Made by a program: the position numbers and the translations under genes. The notes below the pieces were generated by a model. The model ran no database searches, was not told where the DNA came from, and saw only the letters and a list, made by a program, of their open reading frames with translations. Of a stretch of DNA of 64,000 nt, positions 46,589-59,800 are shown piece after piece (within the stretch, counting starts at the first letter, position 1; the number at the start of each line of letters is the position of its first letter). The stretch comes from Pochonia chlamydosporia 170 (taxonomy: Eukaryota; Ascomycota; Sordariomycetes; Hypocreales; Clavicipitaceae), in contig NC_035790.1 of assembly GCF_001653235.2 (NCBI RefSeq), forward strand, positions 2,480,001 to 2,544,000. Reading direction: 5' to 3'.

Positions 46589-47260
46589 ATGGGATCCGCC
46601 GAATCCAAGCAAATTGAGGGCCGGTTACTCAACTCCTCCCTAAACAAGACCAACTTCAGCAAGTCTTTCAACCTATACTACGAATCCATGCGCCATGGAC
46701 TCAAATTCGTCATTGGCGAACACAAGAATCAACCATCCAACATCATATCCCTACCGCAAGGATGGTACGGCGACTTAATTCTGTACAGCGGCCCGGACGC
46801 AAACTCAGACCCGCTAGCCGCGGTCACATACGGAAACAAATGGGGGACGTATGATCAAGTTCGACTACCGCCCAAGGAACCTGGTCAGGGGTTGATACGG
46901 GAGGAAATACGCTGTCACCTAAATAAGATGAATATTGCGTACACGTTTGCCATCCCCGTTGGCGAGAGCGGGTACCCTGAGAAGTTTGAATGGCGAAGCA
47001 GCAAGACTGACGAGGTTAAAGAGTTAGGTGAGATGTCGCGCGGTTGGAAGCTAGTCCGGCTCAACCATGGCGATGAAGTCGTCGCAGTCTGGAGTTGGAC
47101 AAAACTTAGATGGAGTATGAACAAGGGAGCGGCATTTCAGTTCACGAATAGCGGTGCCACAGGCGAGCTGGGCAATGTATTTGCGATTATGGCCGTGACA
47201 TCTTTCATCAGGCAGTATCAAAAGGAGATTCAAGCGAGCGTCTCGGCTGCGGCGGCATAG
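46589..47260 (+). CDS. Hypothetical protein, possible tubby/LURP-like fold
   Basis: Single-exon gene of 223 aa, ATG at 46589; I do not recognise a named family. It starts MGSAESKQIEGRLLNSSLNKT and continues with LPQGWYGDLILYSGPDA, GNKWGTYDQVRLP, EKFEWRSSKTDEVKELG and GWKLVRLNHGDEVVAVWSW, which alternate short strands with polar turns. The pattern (a strand with FEWRSS followed by a WKLVR segment) resembles fungal proteins related to the tubby C-terminal/LURP-one beta-barrel. No signal peptide or transmembrane helix is seen; the N-terminal MGS could be a myristoylation site, which is only a possibility. Any membrane or lipid role is inferred from the possible fold. Confidence 0.8.
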   Translation: MGSAESKQIEGRLLNSSLNKTNFSKSFNLYYESMRHGLKFVIGEHKNQPSNIISLPQGWYGDLILYSGPDANSDPLAAVTYGNKWGTYDQVRLPPKEPGQGLIREEIRCHLNKMNIAYTFAIPVGESGYPEKFEWRSSKTDEVKELGEMSRGWKLVRLNHGDEVVAVWSWTKLRWSMNKGAAFQFTNSGATGELGNVFAIMAVTSFIRQYQKEIQASVSAAAA

Positions 47261-47996
47261 TGCTGGTTTTGGAACATGCGAAGGATGGTGAAATGACATT
47301 AGATAGATACCCTCATAGATATTCAAGTTTGTTTTCGATCAAATAAATGATGCACCATGCTTGGGCCGTCTGAGTGTTGCTGGTGAGACTGCCTTTGGCG
47401 GCTGCGTGTGACCTAGGATGTACGGTATGTGAGGCTTTTCTAAGATGTTAGACAATAGGTAAGAAGCAGAGTCTAATGGTAAGTAAATTGGTAAATAGTT
47501 GTGATGGTTAATGATGAAGTGCGTTGTGGACTTACAGAGGGAACTCCGCGACCGATGGATAAAGTCTCCATCTCACATGACTTGACCTGCCTCTGCCCGT
47601 TGGAACGACGCAAGTTAGATGCCGGGCTTCTCCTTGCTCGCAATTCTGGTTGCCGTGGCGCTTTGCACGACACAAGCCAGGCACACGTTCCGGCACGCAC
47701 CTTTTCCCGTCTTCCATCAGTGGCTGATTCCTGAGGCTCAAACGCAGAAGGGGGAAATTGTTAAGGCCAACCTCGGAATTTGCAGGCAAAACCGCGCATC
47801 AGGCCCTGATTGGGTGACTGGGCCAGCTTTGCTCCACCATCTCCCTCACAGACTCTGCTCCCATCACTGTCCTCCCGAAAATCTCCATTTGCTCTCCTGC
47901 AAAAGGCAGCACCGCAACTCCAATCTCCCCTCTCCCCAATTGCACGTTGCTGCAATTGCTCCTCTTCCATCTAGATCCTCACATATCTCCCTTAAT
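47261..47996. promoter_or_regulatory. Intergenic region upstream of the ATP synthase alpha gene
   Basis: About 740 bases. The second half (47800-47990) is pyrimidine-rich (TCCACCATCTCCC, CCAATCTCCCCTCTCCCC), as expected for the leader of a strongly expressed fungal gene. No coding frame is supported. Confidence 0.55.
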
Positions 47997-50458
47997 ATGT
48001 TCCGGAACGCCCTCCGACAGTCCACGCGTGCCGTGGGCGCCGTCTCTGCTGCCGGCAGAGTCGCCGCGGTGAGTCCTTCTCCTCAGACCCGAAACCGACC
48101 GCCAATGCCATCGAAAGCCGCCTGCATCCATCGGGAAAACCTTGCCAGGAGCTCAATTGGGCATATGGACAAGCTTTTTACTGGATTTCATCGTCCTCAA
48201 GGCGCGGGCGGTGGTGTTGGCTCGTTTTGAGCTCTTTGTTCGGGCTTCGGCTAACTTGTTATTTTTTTCAATCTAGGTCCGAAATGCCGCACCCGCCGTC
48301 GTCACCGGTCTGCAGGCTCGATCCTACGCCGACAAGGCCTCACCAACTGAGGTCTCCTCAATCCTCGAGCAGCGCATCCGTGGTGTCCAGGAGGAGTCTG
48401 GCCTTGCTGAGACTGGCCGTGTCCTTTCTGTCGGGTATGTGGAGCTTCCAATGCATCAAAAACGGCCAACTCCGGGTCATCGGATGGAGGACAACAATTC
48501 TCGACATGACAGTATTCGCCATGGCGACAATCGACAGGCGCAAGTCAATGGGTGCACGGGATTTGCTGACAGAAAATTTTTAGTGACGGTATCGCTCGTG
48601 TCCACGGTCTTGCCAATGTGCAGGCTGAGGAGCTGGTTGAGTACGTATCATTTTCCCTTACTGCCCCTAATGGATCTCTCCTATGGGCCATTGGATTTCT
48701 GAGTCCGAATCAGGTCTAACACGACTACTCTAGGTTCGCCTCCGGTGTCAAGGGTATGTGCATGAACCTCGAAGCCGGCCAAGTCGGTGTTGTGTTGTTC
48801 GGTTCCGATCGTCTCGTCAAGGAAGGCGAGGCTGTCAAGCGTACTGGTGCCATTGTAAGCCTTGCACAATGCAACTTTTCCCATTGATTCAAACCCTTGC
48901 TAACAAATGTCCCCTAGGTCGACGTTCCCGTCGGTACTGAGCTGCTTGGCCGTGTTATTGATGCTCTTGGTAACCCCATTGACGGCAAGGGCCCCCTCAA
49001 CACCAAGGAGCGTCGCCGTGCTCAGCTCAAGGCTCCCGGCATTTTGCCTCGCAAGTCTGTCAACGAGCCCGTCCAGACTGGATTCAAGTCCGTCGATGCC
49101 ATGGTTCCCATTGGCCGTGGTCAGCGTGAGTTGATCATTGGTGATCGTCAGACCGGCAAGACTGCCGTTGGTCTTGACACCATCCTCAACCAGAAGCGAT
49201 GGAACAATGGCACCGACGAGTCCAAGAAGCTGTACTGCGTCTACGTAGCCATTGGCCAGAAGCGATCCACCGTCGCCCAGCTCGTCAAGACTCTTGAGGA
49301 GAACGATGCTATGAAGTACTCTATTGTTGTTGCTGCCACTGCCTCCGAGGCTGCTCCTCTGCAGTACCTTGCTCCTTTCACTGGTATGACCCCCTATGAC
49401 TTTTTTTAATGACTTGCGTTCCTTGTGCTCTATATCGCGTGGTATACTGCTGTATATTGCGATGTTTTGTGTATACTTGGCTGTGGGTGGATACCTTCCT
49501 CCACAGGCTGTATACACCAAGACGACAAGAATATATCACGACAATCTCAATCACCTTGGCTTTGTACAACAAATGCTTACCATCTTTTCTTTACTAGGTG
49601 CTTCGGTTGCCGAACACTTCAGAGACACAGGCAAACACGCTCTGGTGATTTACGACGATTTGTCCAAGCAGGCCGTCGCTTACCGACAAATGTCTCTGCT
49701 GCTCCGTCGTCCCCCTGGTCGTGAGGCCTACCCTGGTGACGTTTTCTACCTGCACTCTCGTTTGCTTGAGCGTGCCGCCAAGCTCAACAATGACCACGGT
49801 GGCGGTTCCATGACTGCCCTGCCCATCATTGAGACTCAGGGTGGTGATGTGTCCGCCTATATTCCCACCAACGTCATTTCCATTACCGACGGCCAGATCT
49901 TCTTGGAGTCCGAACTTTTCTACAAGGGTATCCGTCCCGCCATTAACGTCGGTCTTTCCGTCTCTCGTGTCGGTTCTTCTGCCCAGCTCAAGGCCATGAA
50001 GCAGGTCGCTGGTTCCCTGAAGCTTTTCTTGGCCCAGTACCGTGAGGTCGCCGCTTTCGCCCAGTTCGGTTCCGATCTGGATGCCGCCACCAAGCAGACT
50101 CTGGCCCGTGGTGAGCGTGTAAGTTGATTAATCAGAAACTCCCAGCTGTGAAAGTTTATCAGATCGCTAATTTACATTTCCTTTCTCTTTACAGTTGACC
50201 GAGCTCCTGAAGCAGAAGCAGTACTCTCCCATGGCCGTCAACGAGATGGTTCCTCTCATCTTCGCTGGTGTTAACGGTCATCTCGACAACGTCCCCGTCG
50301 ACAAGATTCTGCAGTGGGAGTCTGACTACCTTGCTCACCTCAAGGCCAACGAGGCCGATCTCCTCAACACCATCGAGAAGGAGGGCGCCCTCAGCAAGGA
50401 GACCGAGGCCAAGCTGAAGGATGTTACCGTGTCCTTCATCAAGAGCTTCCTCGGCTAA
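47997..50458 (+). CDS. ATP1: Mitochondrial ATP synthase F1 subunit alpha
   Basis: Catalytic-hexamer subunit of mitochondrial F1Fo ATP synthase, in the inner membrane facing the matrix. Seven exons: 47997-48068, 48277-48434, 48584-48640, 48734-48854, 48918-49383, 49598-50118, 50195-50458; 552 aa with all phases consistent. The N-terminus ([13 protein letters not shown]...) is a basic amphipathic mitochondrial presequence, followed by mature [15 protein letters not shown]. The P-loop GDRQTGKT is at 211-218; [21 protein letters not shown] and the arginine-containing [10 protein letters not shown] complete the nucleotide-site motifs. Length fits other fungal alpha subunits. Intron 5 is 214 bp, much longer than the other introns near it (64-149 bp). 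Confidence 0.98.
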
Positions 50459-52436
50459 ATATTTTAATCAACAATCTCCTTGAGCGACATAGAGAAAGGG
50501 CTGTTAGGGGATGATGCTGCTGTCTATACCGAATTTTGTAGTTGATATTTCTCTCTAGAGTGGAGGGATAAAGCCGAGGGGTGTATTTGATGGAGCGATG
50601 GGTGACGCTGGGAGATTCGCCAATCGTAACCACATGTAAAAATAGAGCTCATTACTCAATGAACGCCCTCAATTCCTTTTGTTTTTAATTACATTACGTT
50701 TCCATAACACTCGAACCCCTTGTAATTCCCAGCCTTGTGTCACTGACCCAGGCTGCCCCAAAGCCGGGACACGCAGTTACCCTTGACAGTCGATGCGACG
50801 ACATATGCGATAGAATACCATCAGTTGGCGAACATCCCAAATGGCAAACTACCTGGATATATCAAGGCAGAAAATCATTCTATTCTCCATGTACAATTCT
50901 CCATACTTATGAAGCTACTACTGCCGGCAATCCCTAGGGTGTTGATGAATGACACGTGTTGCGCTGGTAATTTCCATATACCTCTGAGTCACTGTCCGCA
51001 AGAGAGTCTGTCATCACAAATATACACCACAGCAGCTCCTTCCATATCATCTTCTCCTTCCCCTACTGTTGTTGGAGCTCACCACGTGACTCCTGCTCTC
51101 CTGCCGGTCTACACATCGGTTGTCGCTCCTGGTCTTCCATCTTCTTGTCAGTCAATTCATTAGATTTCTCGTCAATTGCATATAGCTCTGTGCTGTTCTT
51201 GTTCTAAGCACCTCCTTTCTTTCTGTTTCAGATGCCGCACATGGTGCCTTCTTCTGTTGCTTCTTCGTCCTCTGCAGCTTCTTCTTGCTAGTTGCATCGT
51301 CGTCCCCTAAGACATATTCCCTTAACAAGACCAGTGGGATCAACGAATTCGTCGTTGGCCTAGGAGTAGAGAAAGCGGGCAAAGTTTCTTTTGTTGCCGA
51401 ATTCTTCCATCTGCGTCCTCCTCCACTGCTACTGGCGACGAACCTCCTTCTCTTTCTCCATCCCTTCTTTGCTATTGTTTTTCTGATAAACTTGATCCCT
51501 TTGATGCTGTTGAATTTGGCTTTGGAGCTTCCCCTTTTCTGCGAATTTCTCGTAAGCCATCTGCGGCATACCTTTATCATCAACGTCACTTATAACGTAT
51601 TCCACATGGTAGCAACGTAGACGCTAAAGAATGGCCAGCGCAAACGAATTAGCGTCTCAAAGACAGCTTATTTGTCATTCTAAGACGAACGACCGGACGC
51701 TGCTCGTCAAAGAAAATGACCGCTAGGTCACTTGAGCAGGCAAAGGGGAACGCTCCCGTGATGTGGAGAGATAGTTCAAGTTATATTCTGTTGCCATCAT
51801 TAACCCACCCTACAGCTTGCTTGCTGCGTTTTACATCTTACGCAAAATTTTGGTAAACTTATGTTTCTTAGTAACCAAGGACTCTTATGGAGCTTATTTC
51901 GCGCCCATAAAAAGAGACATGCAATTTTTGTGGTGTATTCGGCTGGTTTGGCTGGTTGCGCATCTTGAATTGCTTGCCCACTTTTCGGGTTCAAGCTCAA
52001 ATGCTGGTAAAGTCGACGTTGTTGTGACATCATGGGTCAATTTGCCTTGCCCATTTCCAGCCCTTTTTCTTCTGCCATCCATCATCCTCAAGCTATTCAT
52101 CTGAGAATTGTTGAGCCCGACCTCTGAAAAAGATAAAGGTATGGTTTCCGAAGCTTCCCCAACGAGGGACGGCTGACTAACAAAGCCGTCCGTCCAGGTT
52201 GTCCAAGCTCACTGGGAAGGTGGGAGTCGACGTTTCTTCTCCGCATCATCAGCCCTCATCAATCGACTTGCAGTGTGAGGGAAAAAGTATTCAGAGGCAT
52301 TGCATGTCGCTTTTTAAGGTATCAATCTACTTTGAGCACACAAATTTGACCACAGGCTGTACCTCAAATACTCGTGTAGAGCGGAGAATTTGAGTCCATC
52401 TCCTCGGTCATGGTTACGGCGGATAATGAGCCCAAC
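50459..52436. other. Intergenic region after ATP1, upstream of NAD(P)HX dehydratase
   Basis: About 2 kb. The first few hundred bases are the ATP1 3' UTR. The minus-strand frame 51152-51589 is Lys/Gln-rich with no domain and only weak coding signs; the plus-strand counterpart (51285-51620) is Leu/Phe-rich and looks like its shadow. Neither is annotated as a gene. The last 250 bases are the leader of the next gene. Confidence 0.5.
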
Positions 52437-53670
52437 ATGTCTGTACAGACGAGAGGAATTCTGAGCAAAGTACGGCAGATGATTCCGCCAATGCTCGACA
52501 AATTTCACAAAGGTATTGCCCTCACCGAATCACCCGAATGGCCACCAACGTCAGCTTCATCATCATGATCGAGACGCTAATGATAAGCAGGACAGCTCGG
52601 TAGAGTCGCAGTCATCGGTGGAAGTCAGGACTACACAGGTGCCCCGTACTTTTCTGCCATGGCAAGTGCACGGCTTGGGTGCGACATGGTAAGTTTTAGC
52701 AGTTTCGCGACATCATGGTGATAATTGCATTTAGGTGGTTAACACGTCGCTCAGTCTCATGTAATTTGCACTCCAGAAGCAGCAGCCGTCATCAAGACAT
52801 ATTCCCCAAACCTCATGGTTCATCCACTCATGCGCCAGACACCCGCAGATGATGAGACTTCCAAACCAGACGCGGACAAAGTGTCGGCCAGCATCATCGA
52901 AATGCTACCCCGTCTACATGTCCTTGTCGTAGGACCAGGGCTGGGCCGTGACCCCCTGATGCACGATACAGTATCCCGTGTCATTCGGGCAGCTAAGGAG
53001 AGGAAAATGCCGGTAGTCATGGACGCTGATGCCCTACAAATCATCCAGAAGGACCCGGGTCTCGTCAAGGGGTATAGTGAGGTAGTTCTTACACCCAATG
53101 TAGTGGAGTTTAAGAGATTGTGGGATTCTTTAGGTCTCAAGGACCCGGGTGCTGCCAAGGAAACGGATAAAGTTGAAGCGTTGGCCAAGGCTCTGGATGG
53201 AGTGACGATTATACAAAAGGGACAAAAGGACTTCATATCGAATGGGACCGTCACGCTGGTGAATGACCTCGAGGGAGGCAAGAAGCGTAGCGGGGGGCAG
53301 GGAGATACGCTGACAGGGTCAGTGGCTACGTTCCTGGCATGGAGAAAGGCGTATCTGGACGGAATATGGGATCGAGGAGATGAGCTGGCCGAAGATGAGT
53401 TACTGGGGTTGGCGGCGTTTGGGGGTAGTGCTATCACGAGAGTAAGTTTACATTTTGTGCCTAATTTTGCTGTTGGATGTTGGATGTGTATTGTCGCATG
53501 GGGAGGATGATTCGGATACGTCAAGTGCTAACATGTCACAGGAGAGCTCACGTCTCGCTTTTCTGAAACAGGGCCGAAGTCTTCAGGCAAGCGATCTTAC
53601 TGACGAGGTTCACGGAGCGCTCATGGGGTTGTTTGGCGAGGTGGATGGAGATGCTGGGCCAAAGCTGTAG
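52437..53670 (+). CDS. ATP-dependent NAD(P)HX dehydratase
   Basis: Repair enzyme that dehydrates damaged, hydrated NADH/NADPH back to NAD(P)H using ATP. Exons 52437-52512, 52591-52688, 52755-53441, 53542-53670; 329 aa. The N-terminus ([26 protein letters not shown]) leads into the ribokinase-like fold with [45 protein letters not shown] and PNVVEFKRL. The conserved site GGQGDTLTG is at 238-246, with the catalytic Asp at 242. Length fits the eukaryotic single-domain enzyme (about 330 aa), not the fused epimerase-dehydratase. No clear mitochondrial presequence is seen, so a cytosolic form is likely; the epimerase partner is not in this window. Confidence 0.95.
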
Positions 53671-54580
53671 ATGACGAGTTGTGAAGGCATCGAGGATGGA
53701 GATAGAAACAGGAAAGCAAACTGTCGTGGATAATTGAAATGCTACGCTGATGTCACATATGAAGAGAAGTTGTCAACTCTCGGCCGAACAAAGACCGGAA
53801 ATGACGTATCGAGTCCAACAACGGTGGGTGTTGGTTTTGTCCAGCATTACACGTCAAGTAAAATGAAGTGAGATCTCTCCCAACAAAGACACTCCTTGCG
53901 TAAATTGCAGACTTCATTTATTTGTCTTTGTCGTTAGGAGCATTCTGATGTATTATGCGTCATGCAGACGAGATCTGATATCTCTGATAGACGAGCACAG
54001 GCGCGACTGGGCGATAGACCCATGGTTCGAATGAATGCGTTTCACCGGTCTGTTGCTTCTACGCTGCAATGCAACTGGTCCCTGCGTTTTGTTTCAACGC
54101 CATCTCGGAGGAAGTGTTTGGCCAACAAAGGGTATCGCCATCACGTAACGTATACTTGTATTGCCTGCGAAATGGTGGCATGCACTTGGCTGTGGGCAAA
54201 AACGTACATGCAGAATCAAATAGTCGCATCTGCAAGGGCTACAACTCAACAAAGGGAGCAAGAAAGCCAGACGCCAAAAGCGACACGGTATGTCCCGTTA
54301 CTCCATACAAGACGCCGAACAGGTCAACACTACACCATGATGCGTACCCATTCTTATCCGCAGACCCCGAGATCGACCAAGGTCGTCGATCTGGCGCGTC
54401 GGGTGAGGAAACCAGCCCTAAGTTCAAGGGCATGTCTGAGTCTGGGCCGCGAACTATCATATTTTAGCAACTGTGGTGGACTGGAGATACATCGGAAAGA
54501 CGACGTCTGGATTGGTTAGGTTCCGGTGGAAGGGCGATGAACTAGCGACCCTGCTTCTGCACGTTGCCGCTGGAGGTGGT

Positions 54581-54625
54581 GAGATGAGATGAGATGAGAT
54601 GAGATGAGGTGAGGTGAGGTGAGGT
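54581..54625. repeat. GAGAT-to-GAGGT pentanucleotide array
   Basis: Five copies of GAGAT followed directly by four copies of GAGGT, a tandem array whose unit changes once midway. Confidence 0.9.
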
Positions 54626-56808
54626 GAGTAAAGAAGAGCAGAACAGAGACGAGGTTGGGCAGCTGGGGCAAGGCGGAGCTGGAGTTGGGAATGAGAATCG
54701 TAAGGTCCATCCACCCCGTGGGGCACAAGGTTTGTTGGATGGACACTGCACTGGTGTGTTTGTTTGTTTGTTTGCTTGCTTGCGATTGACCAGTCGATAT
54801 CGCTAATCTGTGTCTGGCTAGGGTGTGGTCTGGTGTGGTACTTTTCGATTCATTTTGGAACTGGAGTGATGGTTGGTTGCGAGGGGCAGGATGCCATTGC
54901 TGAGGTGGTTTCGTCAATTTGCCCTTGGCTTGTCCTCCCTTGATTGACCTGACATGACTCCATCGTTCATCTCGCCCTTGCTAAAACACTGTGCGAACCT
55001 GCGTCGGACCATCAACTGCAATGACCCGAACTTGTGAGCCATCCTCTCGGCCGCTGTAGCATTGCAGACAAGGGCTTGGCTGTTTGAGACCAAACTGTTG
55101 GAGGTAAAGATCTGTTGGCGGCACAGGAGAGTGAGTGGCCGTTCAAACCGTGAAAATCGTCAATGGATTGACAGATGCATGTAGGGCGATCGATGTGCGA
55201 TTCCACCGGCAATGTATCAGCAAATGCAACGCAGGCAAGATCCACCACGGCTAATGCGAGCTTTAAACTGGACACACTGAACATTGAGTCTTCGCTTCTT
55301 CTGTGGTCCGATGTACTGTAGAACTTGCCCTACATTCGAGGTGTCGTTGTCCGGCAGAAGCTCAAATCATCACAGCGACGCAAACATCTCTGCCAAACCT
55401 TGTCTAGGGTTGTGACAACAAGGCATGCAGCCAGCCAGCCGGGAAATACATCGTCGTCGATAGATTGCTGCTGCCGCAAGAGTTCAATTCCCAAACAGCC
55501 CAGAGAGAACTAATAAGCTGCAGTCATTTGTGTCATGTCGTTATCCCGGCATGGTGGTATGACTTGTCCTTGTTGTGCAGCGGCGGCCTCATCAGCTTCC
55601 TCCTGACTTACACACTCCGCCCCCGTGGAACCAGAGATAATTTCCCAAGGCGAATTCGCGACGGCCGTATAGCAGACTTGTTTCTTTATTGGATGACGAG
55701 TAATATTGGCATCATACGTACTGAATAGGAGAAGCGACCTGTTCAGTTTCGACTTGATGATTCAAAATTAGATGGCTGTCCAGCTAACAATTGCCCCCTT
55801 TGCTGACTCCGGGGTCAAACCCTGAAAGTCATATGCAAATATCAGTTGGCTCAATGGAAAAAACGAAAAAAAGAGCGACCCAAAATGATGTGAGTATAGC
55901 AGCAGAAGCAAAATGTCCCAAATCTTTCAAGACGAGACAGTAGTCAAGCCAAGCTCAGCCACGCCCGATTCATGCGAACCCAAGGGAAAGGACAGGAACA
56001 AGATTCGTGCCATGGCCATTCATGTCTGAAACGATGCTTTTGCTGCCTCCAAAGGGTCGCAGTCGCCTCCTTCGCCAACTTCTACTTAGCGTGCACGCCT
56101 CAACACCTTTGACTGACTCTTCCAACATTCGAGGACCCTGTGGCGAGCACAAAAGCAAAACTGCTGCGACATGCGGGGGACCACGATGCGTTGAGTCATT
56201 GGAGGCAATACTTTTTTAGTATTTCAGCTTTCCTCTGGCCGGTGCCGCAGTAGTTCCCTCGTAGTTGACTTGTAACAAAATCTAGAAATTCATGGCGTAC
56301 GTGGCGATAATCGACAAGGAAATCTGTTAATAGAGAATGCTCTCGAATCCACATGGAGAGCCGTGTTGTTTTCATCCCTGGCCCGGCACGAGGCAGGATC
56401 TCTGTTTCCAGATCCCCAACGTCTCGGCAGTACAAGATCAACAATGTAACAAGCTTGGTGATCAGCAACTGAATCGGATCTATGAGTTAAGGTCCGAAAT
56501 TGGGTTTGTCATTCTGGTCCTTCGGTAGTTGTGCTGTAGCTCCACGACTCCCATAAGCTGAATGGCGCATCACCAGCTCCTTGCATCACGTCATGAGGGT
56601 CCCAACTTTACAATCCGCAACCCATTCATCGAGGTGGAAATTGGTCCTTTCTGAAGATGTTCTCTCTGCGGTCTGTCACATTTTCAGAAACTGCACTGGT
56701 GGGAGTCAACCCCGGACCAATTATTCCATCATCGATTGTAGAATTCCCTGGCCATCTCTCGCCATCCATCTGGTAGGTCTGGCCGCCCAACAACCACACC
56801 GTGACACA

Positions 56809-56827
56809 CCACACACACACACACACA
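56809..56827. repeat. CA dinucleotide microsatellite
   Basis: A run of about nine CA units, followed shortly by more CA-rich sequence; noncoding. Confidence 0.85.
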
Positions 56828-59800
56828 TACGCAAACACAGCCGGCTGGAGACAACAGTTGACCCCTCAATTGGGAATCGACAAAAAAGCAACCTTTGCTC
56901 CAATGGTTGAGTGGGGCGTATGCACGGCAGGCAGTGTGAGGCCAATAGCAAACTTTGGTTGGAACGAAAGAAGAAAGAAAGCCACCCTCCCAGACTTGGT
57001 CCTAAATGGGACCAAACACCATCATTTATGCAAGTAACACTCCTCGCCCGAGAACCACCGGACTGGTTCGCACACATGTATGTCAGGGCAGCTGAGACAG
57101 ATCAAAGAGAAATTGCGCCGTCTTGATGAGAATTAAAACATTTTGAGATTGACGTGTTGCAAGTTGTGTGTACGTATATGTGTGTGAGTGCGTCCGTGTC
57201 TGTACGTATGTGTGTGTGTTTGTGTGTTTGCATGTTGTAAACACAAAACAGCGTCCTGCGGGCAGGGAGAGGATAAAATGTCAAAACACGAATCCTCCCC
57301 CAAGTTTGGCGTCAATGCCCAAACAGACGAGGCCCGTTCCGCAAAACTAACAGGTTCGTTTCCTGGACCTGACCCGTTCAGTGCTCTCGTCGAAACCCAT
57401 TCTGGCGGGGGTTTGTGAGCCATAAACAGACTCTGATAATGGCTAGCCTGGACTCAAGCTAGCTTCTTCTCGTCATGACATTCCCCGTCAGTCGAGTGGT
57501 GCAACCCACAAGAGAATGGAGAGGGCCGTGCGCCGCCCGTTGAGCCCGTCTTCTGCTTTTGAGCCACAACAACGGCAAAGAGTGGAGTTCTTGAAAATCA
57601 TCCGAACCAGTTGACCCTTTTTTGCCCGCTCAATTATCGGGGTCTCGAATACGGAGTGTGTTCCGATATAATAACACAACGATATAGGTAGACACCGAAA
57701 CGAGGCTTTCGGGTGTAAGTTAGACAATACCGGGCATCAACTTGGCTGGCTGGGGATATTTCTATCATACCATTACGGTAAGTCCAATATTCCGGTCAGA
57801 GGCTGTGGAGAAGACCTCCGGCTTGTCGGAAGATGCCCTCCCCTGTAGAGTAGTCTGGTGGTCTCCTGAAGCCGGGTTTCTGGTAAGAGCCCCTACAAAG
57901 GCTGCATCCGAGCCATGGTTCTGGGTCCGGGTAAGGGTCACCTGTAGAGATGAGCGAGTAGAAAGATCTCGCATTATGCGCCATATAATCACCTCTCGAG
58001 CATTTGGAAACGGGTCGGTTTTCCCGCTCAGTCGATCATTACTGTCCGGCATGGGCGGCTGGCTGGTCATCCAGGGCAGGCTGGGGCTTTACCGACGACA
58101 GTCTTTTTGGTCTCCATTGGGTCAAAGTGACAGCTCGCTCGCAGAGAGAACTTGCTTTTTTGGCGTCGTTGTTGGTTCCACACTGCTCTCCATGCCTGGT
58201 TCGTACCCTTGGTTCCCAGTATGCCAAAGCAGTGCCAAGCCACGCAAGACTTTGGGGCTACAGGCATAGCTTGCACAGGAAGCCCAAGCGGACTGGAGTC
58301 TGGTTGGCAAAAGGGAGGGTTTTCGCCTGTTGGCACTAAACAAGGACCACTGGTTAGTGTCTTTCCATACCCTTGCGAAGCTCTCTTCGGCTTCCTGACC
58401 CTTGTCAGCTTGGTTGACCCCTCAGGCTGCGCCAGAATTGGTGTTTGGTTTGCCACAATGTCTTATCTCTTGTATCACTCCTTTGATATGAGACTCTCTC
58501 GTAGCCTCAAATCACCCATCGCCAAGTGTTCAAACGGAGGGTAATGCTTGGCTCGTTGGAGAGGTGTTGATCTCTTCATAGCCACATCTTATTGTCGTTC
58601 ATTCCGGAAGAGACAGCAATCTCTCAAAAGGATAAACTCGTGGGTACATATGTCAGCATTGAGCCTGGACTCCATCCCAATGCTGGAGTCCGAAAGCCTA
58701 CAGACACTAAAGCTTCCTTTTCCTTCTGACCAAGCAGATACGGAGCACTTCGTGGTTGGCTGAAAAAAAGCAGCCAAATGGAATTGCACCAGGATGACAT
58801 CAGGTGTCAATGACTGCTCACAAGCCCCAGTATAACCTGCAGACTGTTAGCTCAGCTAATGGACACTAACATAAGTAGGGCGAAGTATTTGATAGACGGC
58901 AGTCAAGCTGGGCGAATTAGGCTTGTACAGGATTAGGCTGCCGGAACAAAAAGTGAGAGATGAGATGGCTGACAGACCAGATCGCCGGGCTGGCATGCTG
59001 GTGGTTCAGAGCCTCTTGAGACTTTCTCTGATTCGCAGCCGGTAACCACCCATTCTTTTTTAGTGCCAAAAGCAAACAAAAACTTCAATGTATGACACAG
59101 GTGTCATATTTTCAGTTGACATGCACCTGAGCGCGACGAAGCGCGACTGACGGGTCACCACGAATACCAGGGCAGTGGATGACGCCGTCACAAAATTAGA
59201 CACGCGCGCTGTTCGGAGCACAGCTTCACCGGTGAGTTCGCTGGGCATTGTGAACGGAGCGAGCGATTCGCTTCCTCCGGAGGACAATTTATCAGGCGAC
59301 CGGAGCTATGTGCGGGGGGTATTGGCCTGGAAGCAATTTAGTACCACCAGGCATAGGGCACAGGGTACATTCATCCGAGCAGTGACAGTGTCCGTTCGCG
59401 TGTTGGTGGCGAGTTCCCAATGCAAATGATGGGATGAAGGTGAGCCGGAAAATGGAATTCAAACAATGCAGCAGTGGAGTGCACAAACAAATTTGAACTT
59501 ACAGAAATCCATCCAGGTCAAGAAGTGCAAACATAACATGTATGTGGACATGTCTTGTTGAACTTGTCCAACGAATCAACGCAACCCACCATGCCAACAG
59601 CGCACACCGTTGACCTCACACCGTCCTGAGAGCCCTCTACCATGGCCCAGCTGGCATGGACCAGATCTTGCCTGAGCCGAGACGAAAACGAGAGAGACCT
59701 CGGAGAGAGCCTGGTGTGTTAGATATGGAGACACAAGGGGTGGCCTTGTCTCTAAGCCGTCTGACAGCATCTCGCTCTGTCTTGGTTCGACTCTTGACTC

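Noticed and set aside
51285..51620. Plus-strand frame that reads as a hydrophobic membrane protein
   Set aside because: The Leu/Phe richness comes from the antisense of Lys/Gln/Glu codons; no start context or splice support.
57742..58269. Plus-strand open frame of 175 codons
   Set aside because: Trp/Ser/Gly-rich random-looking sequence, overlapped by equally long minus-strand frames.
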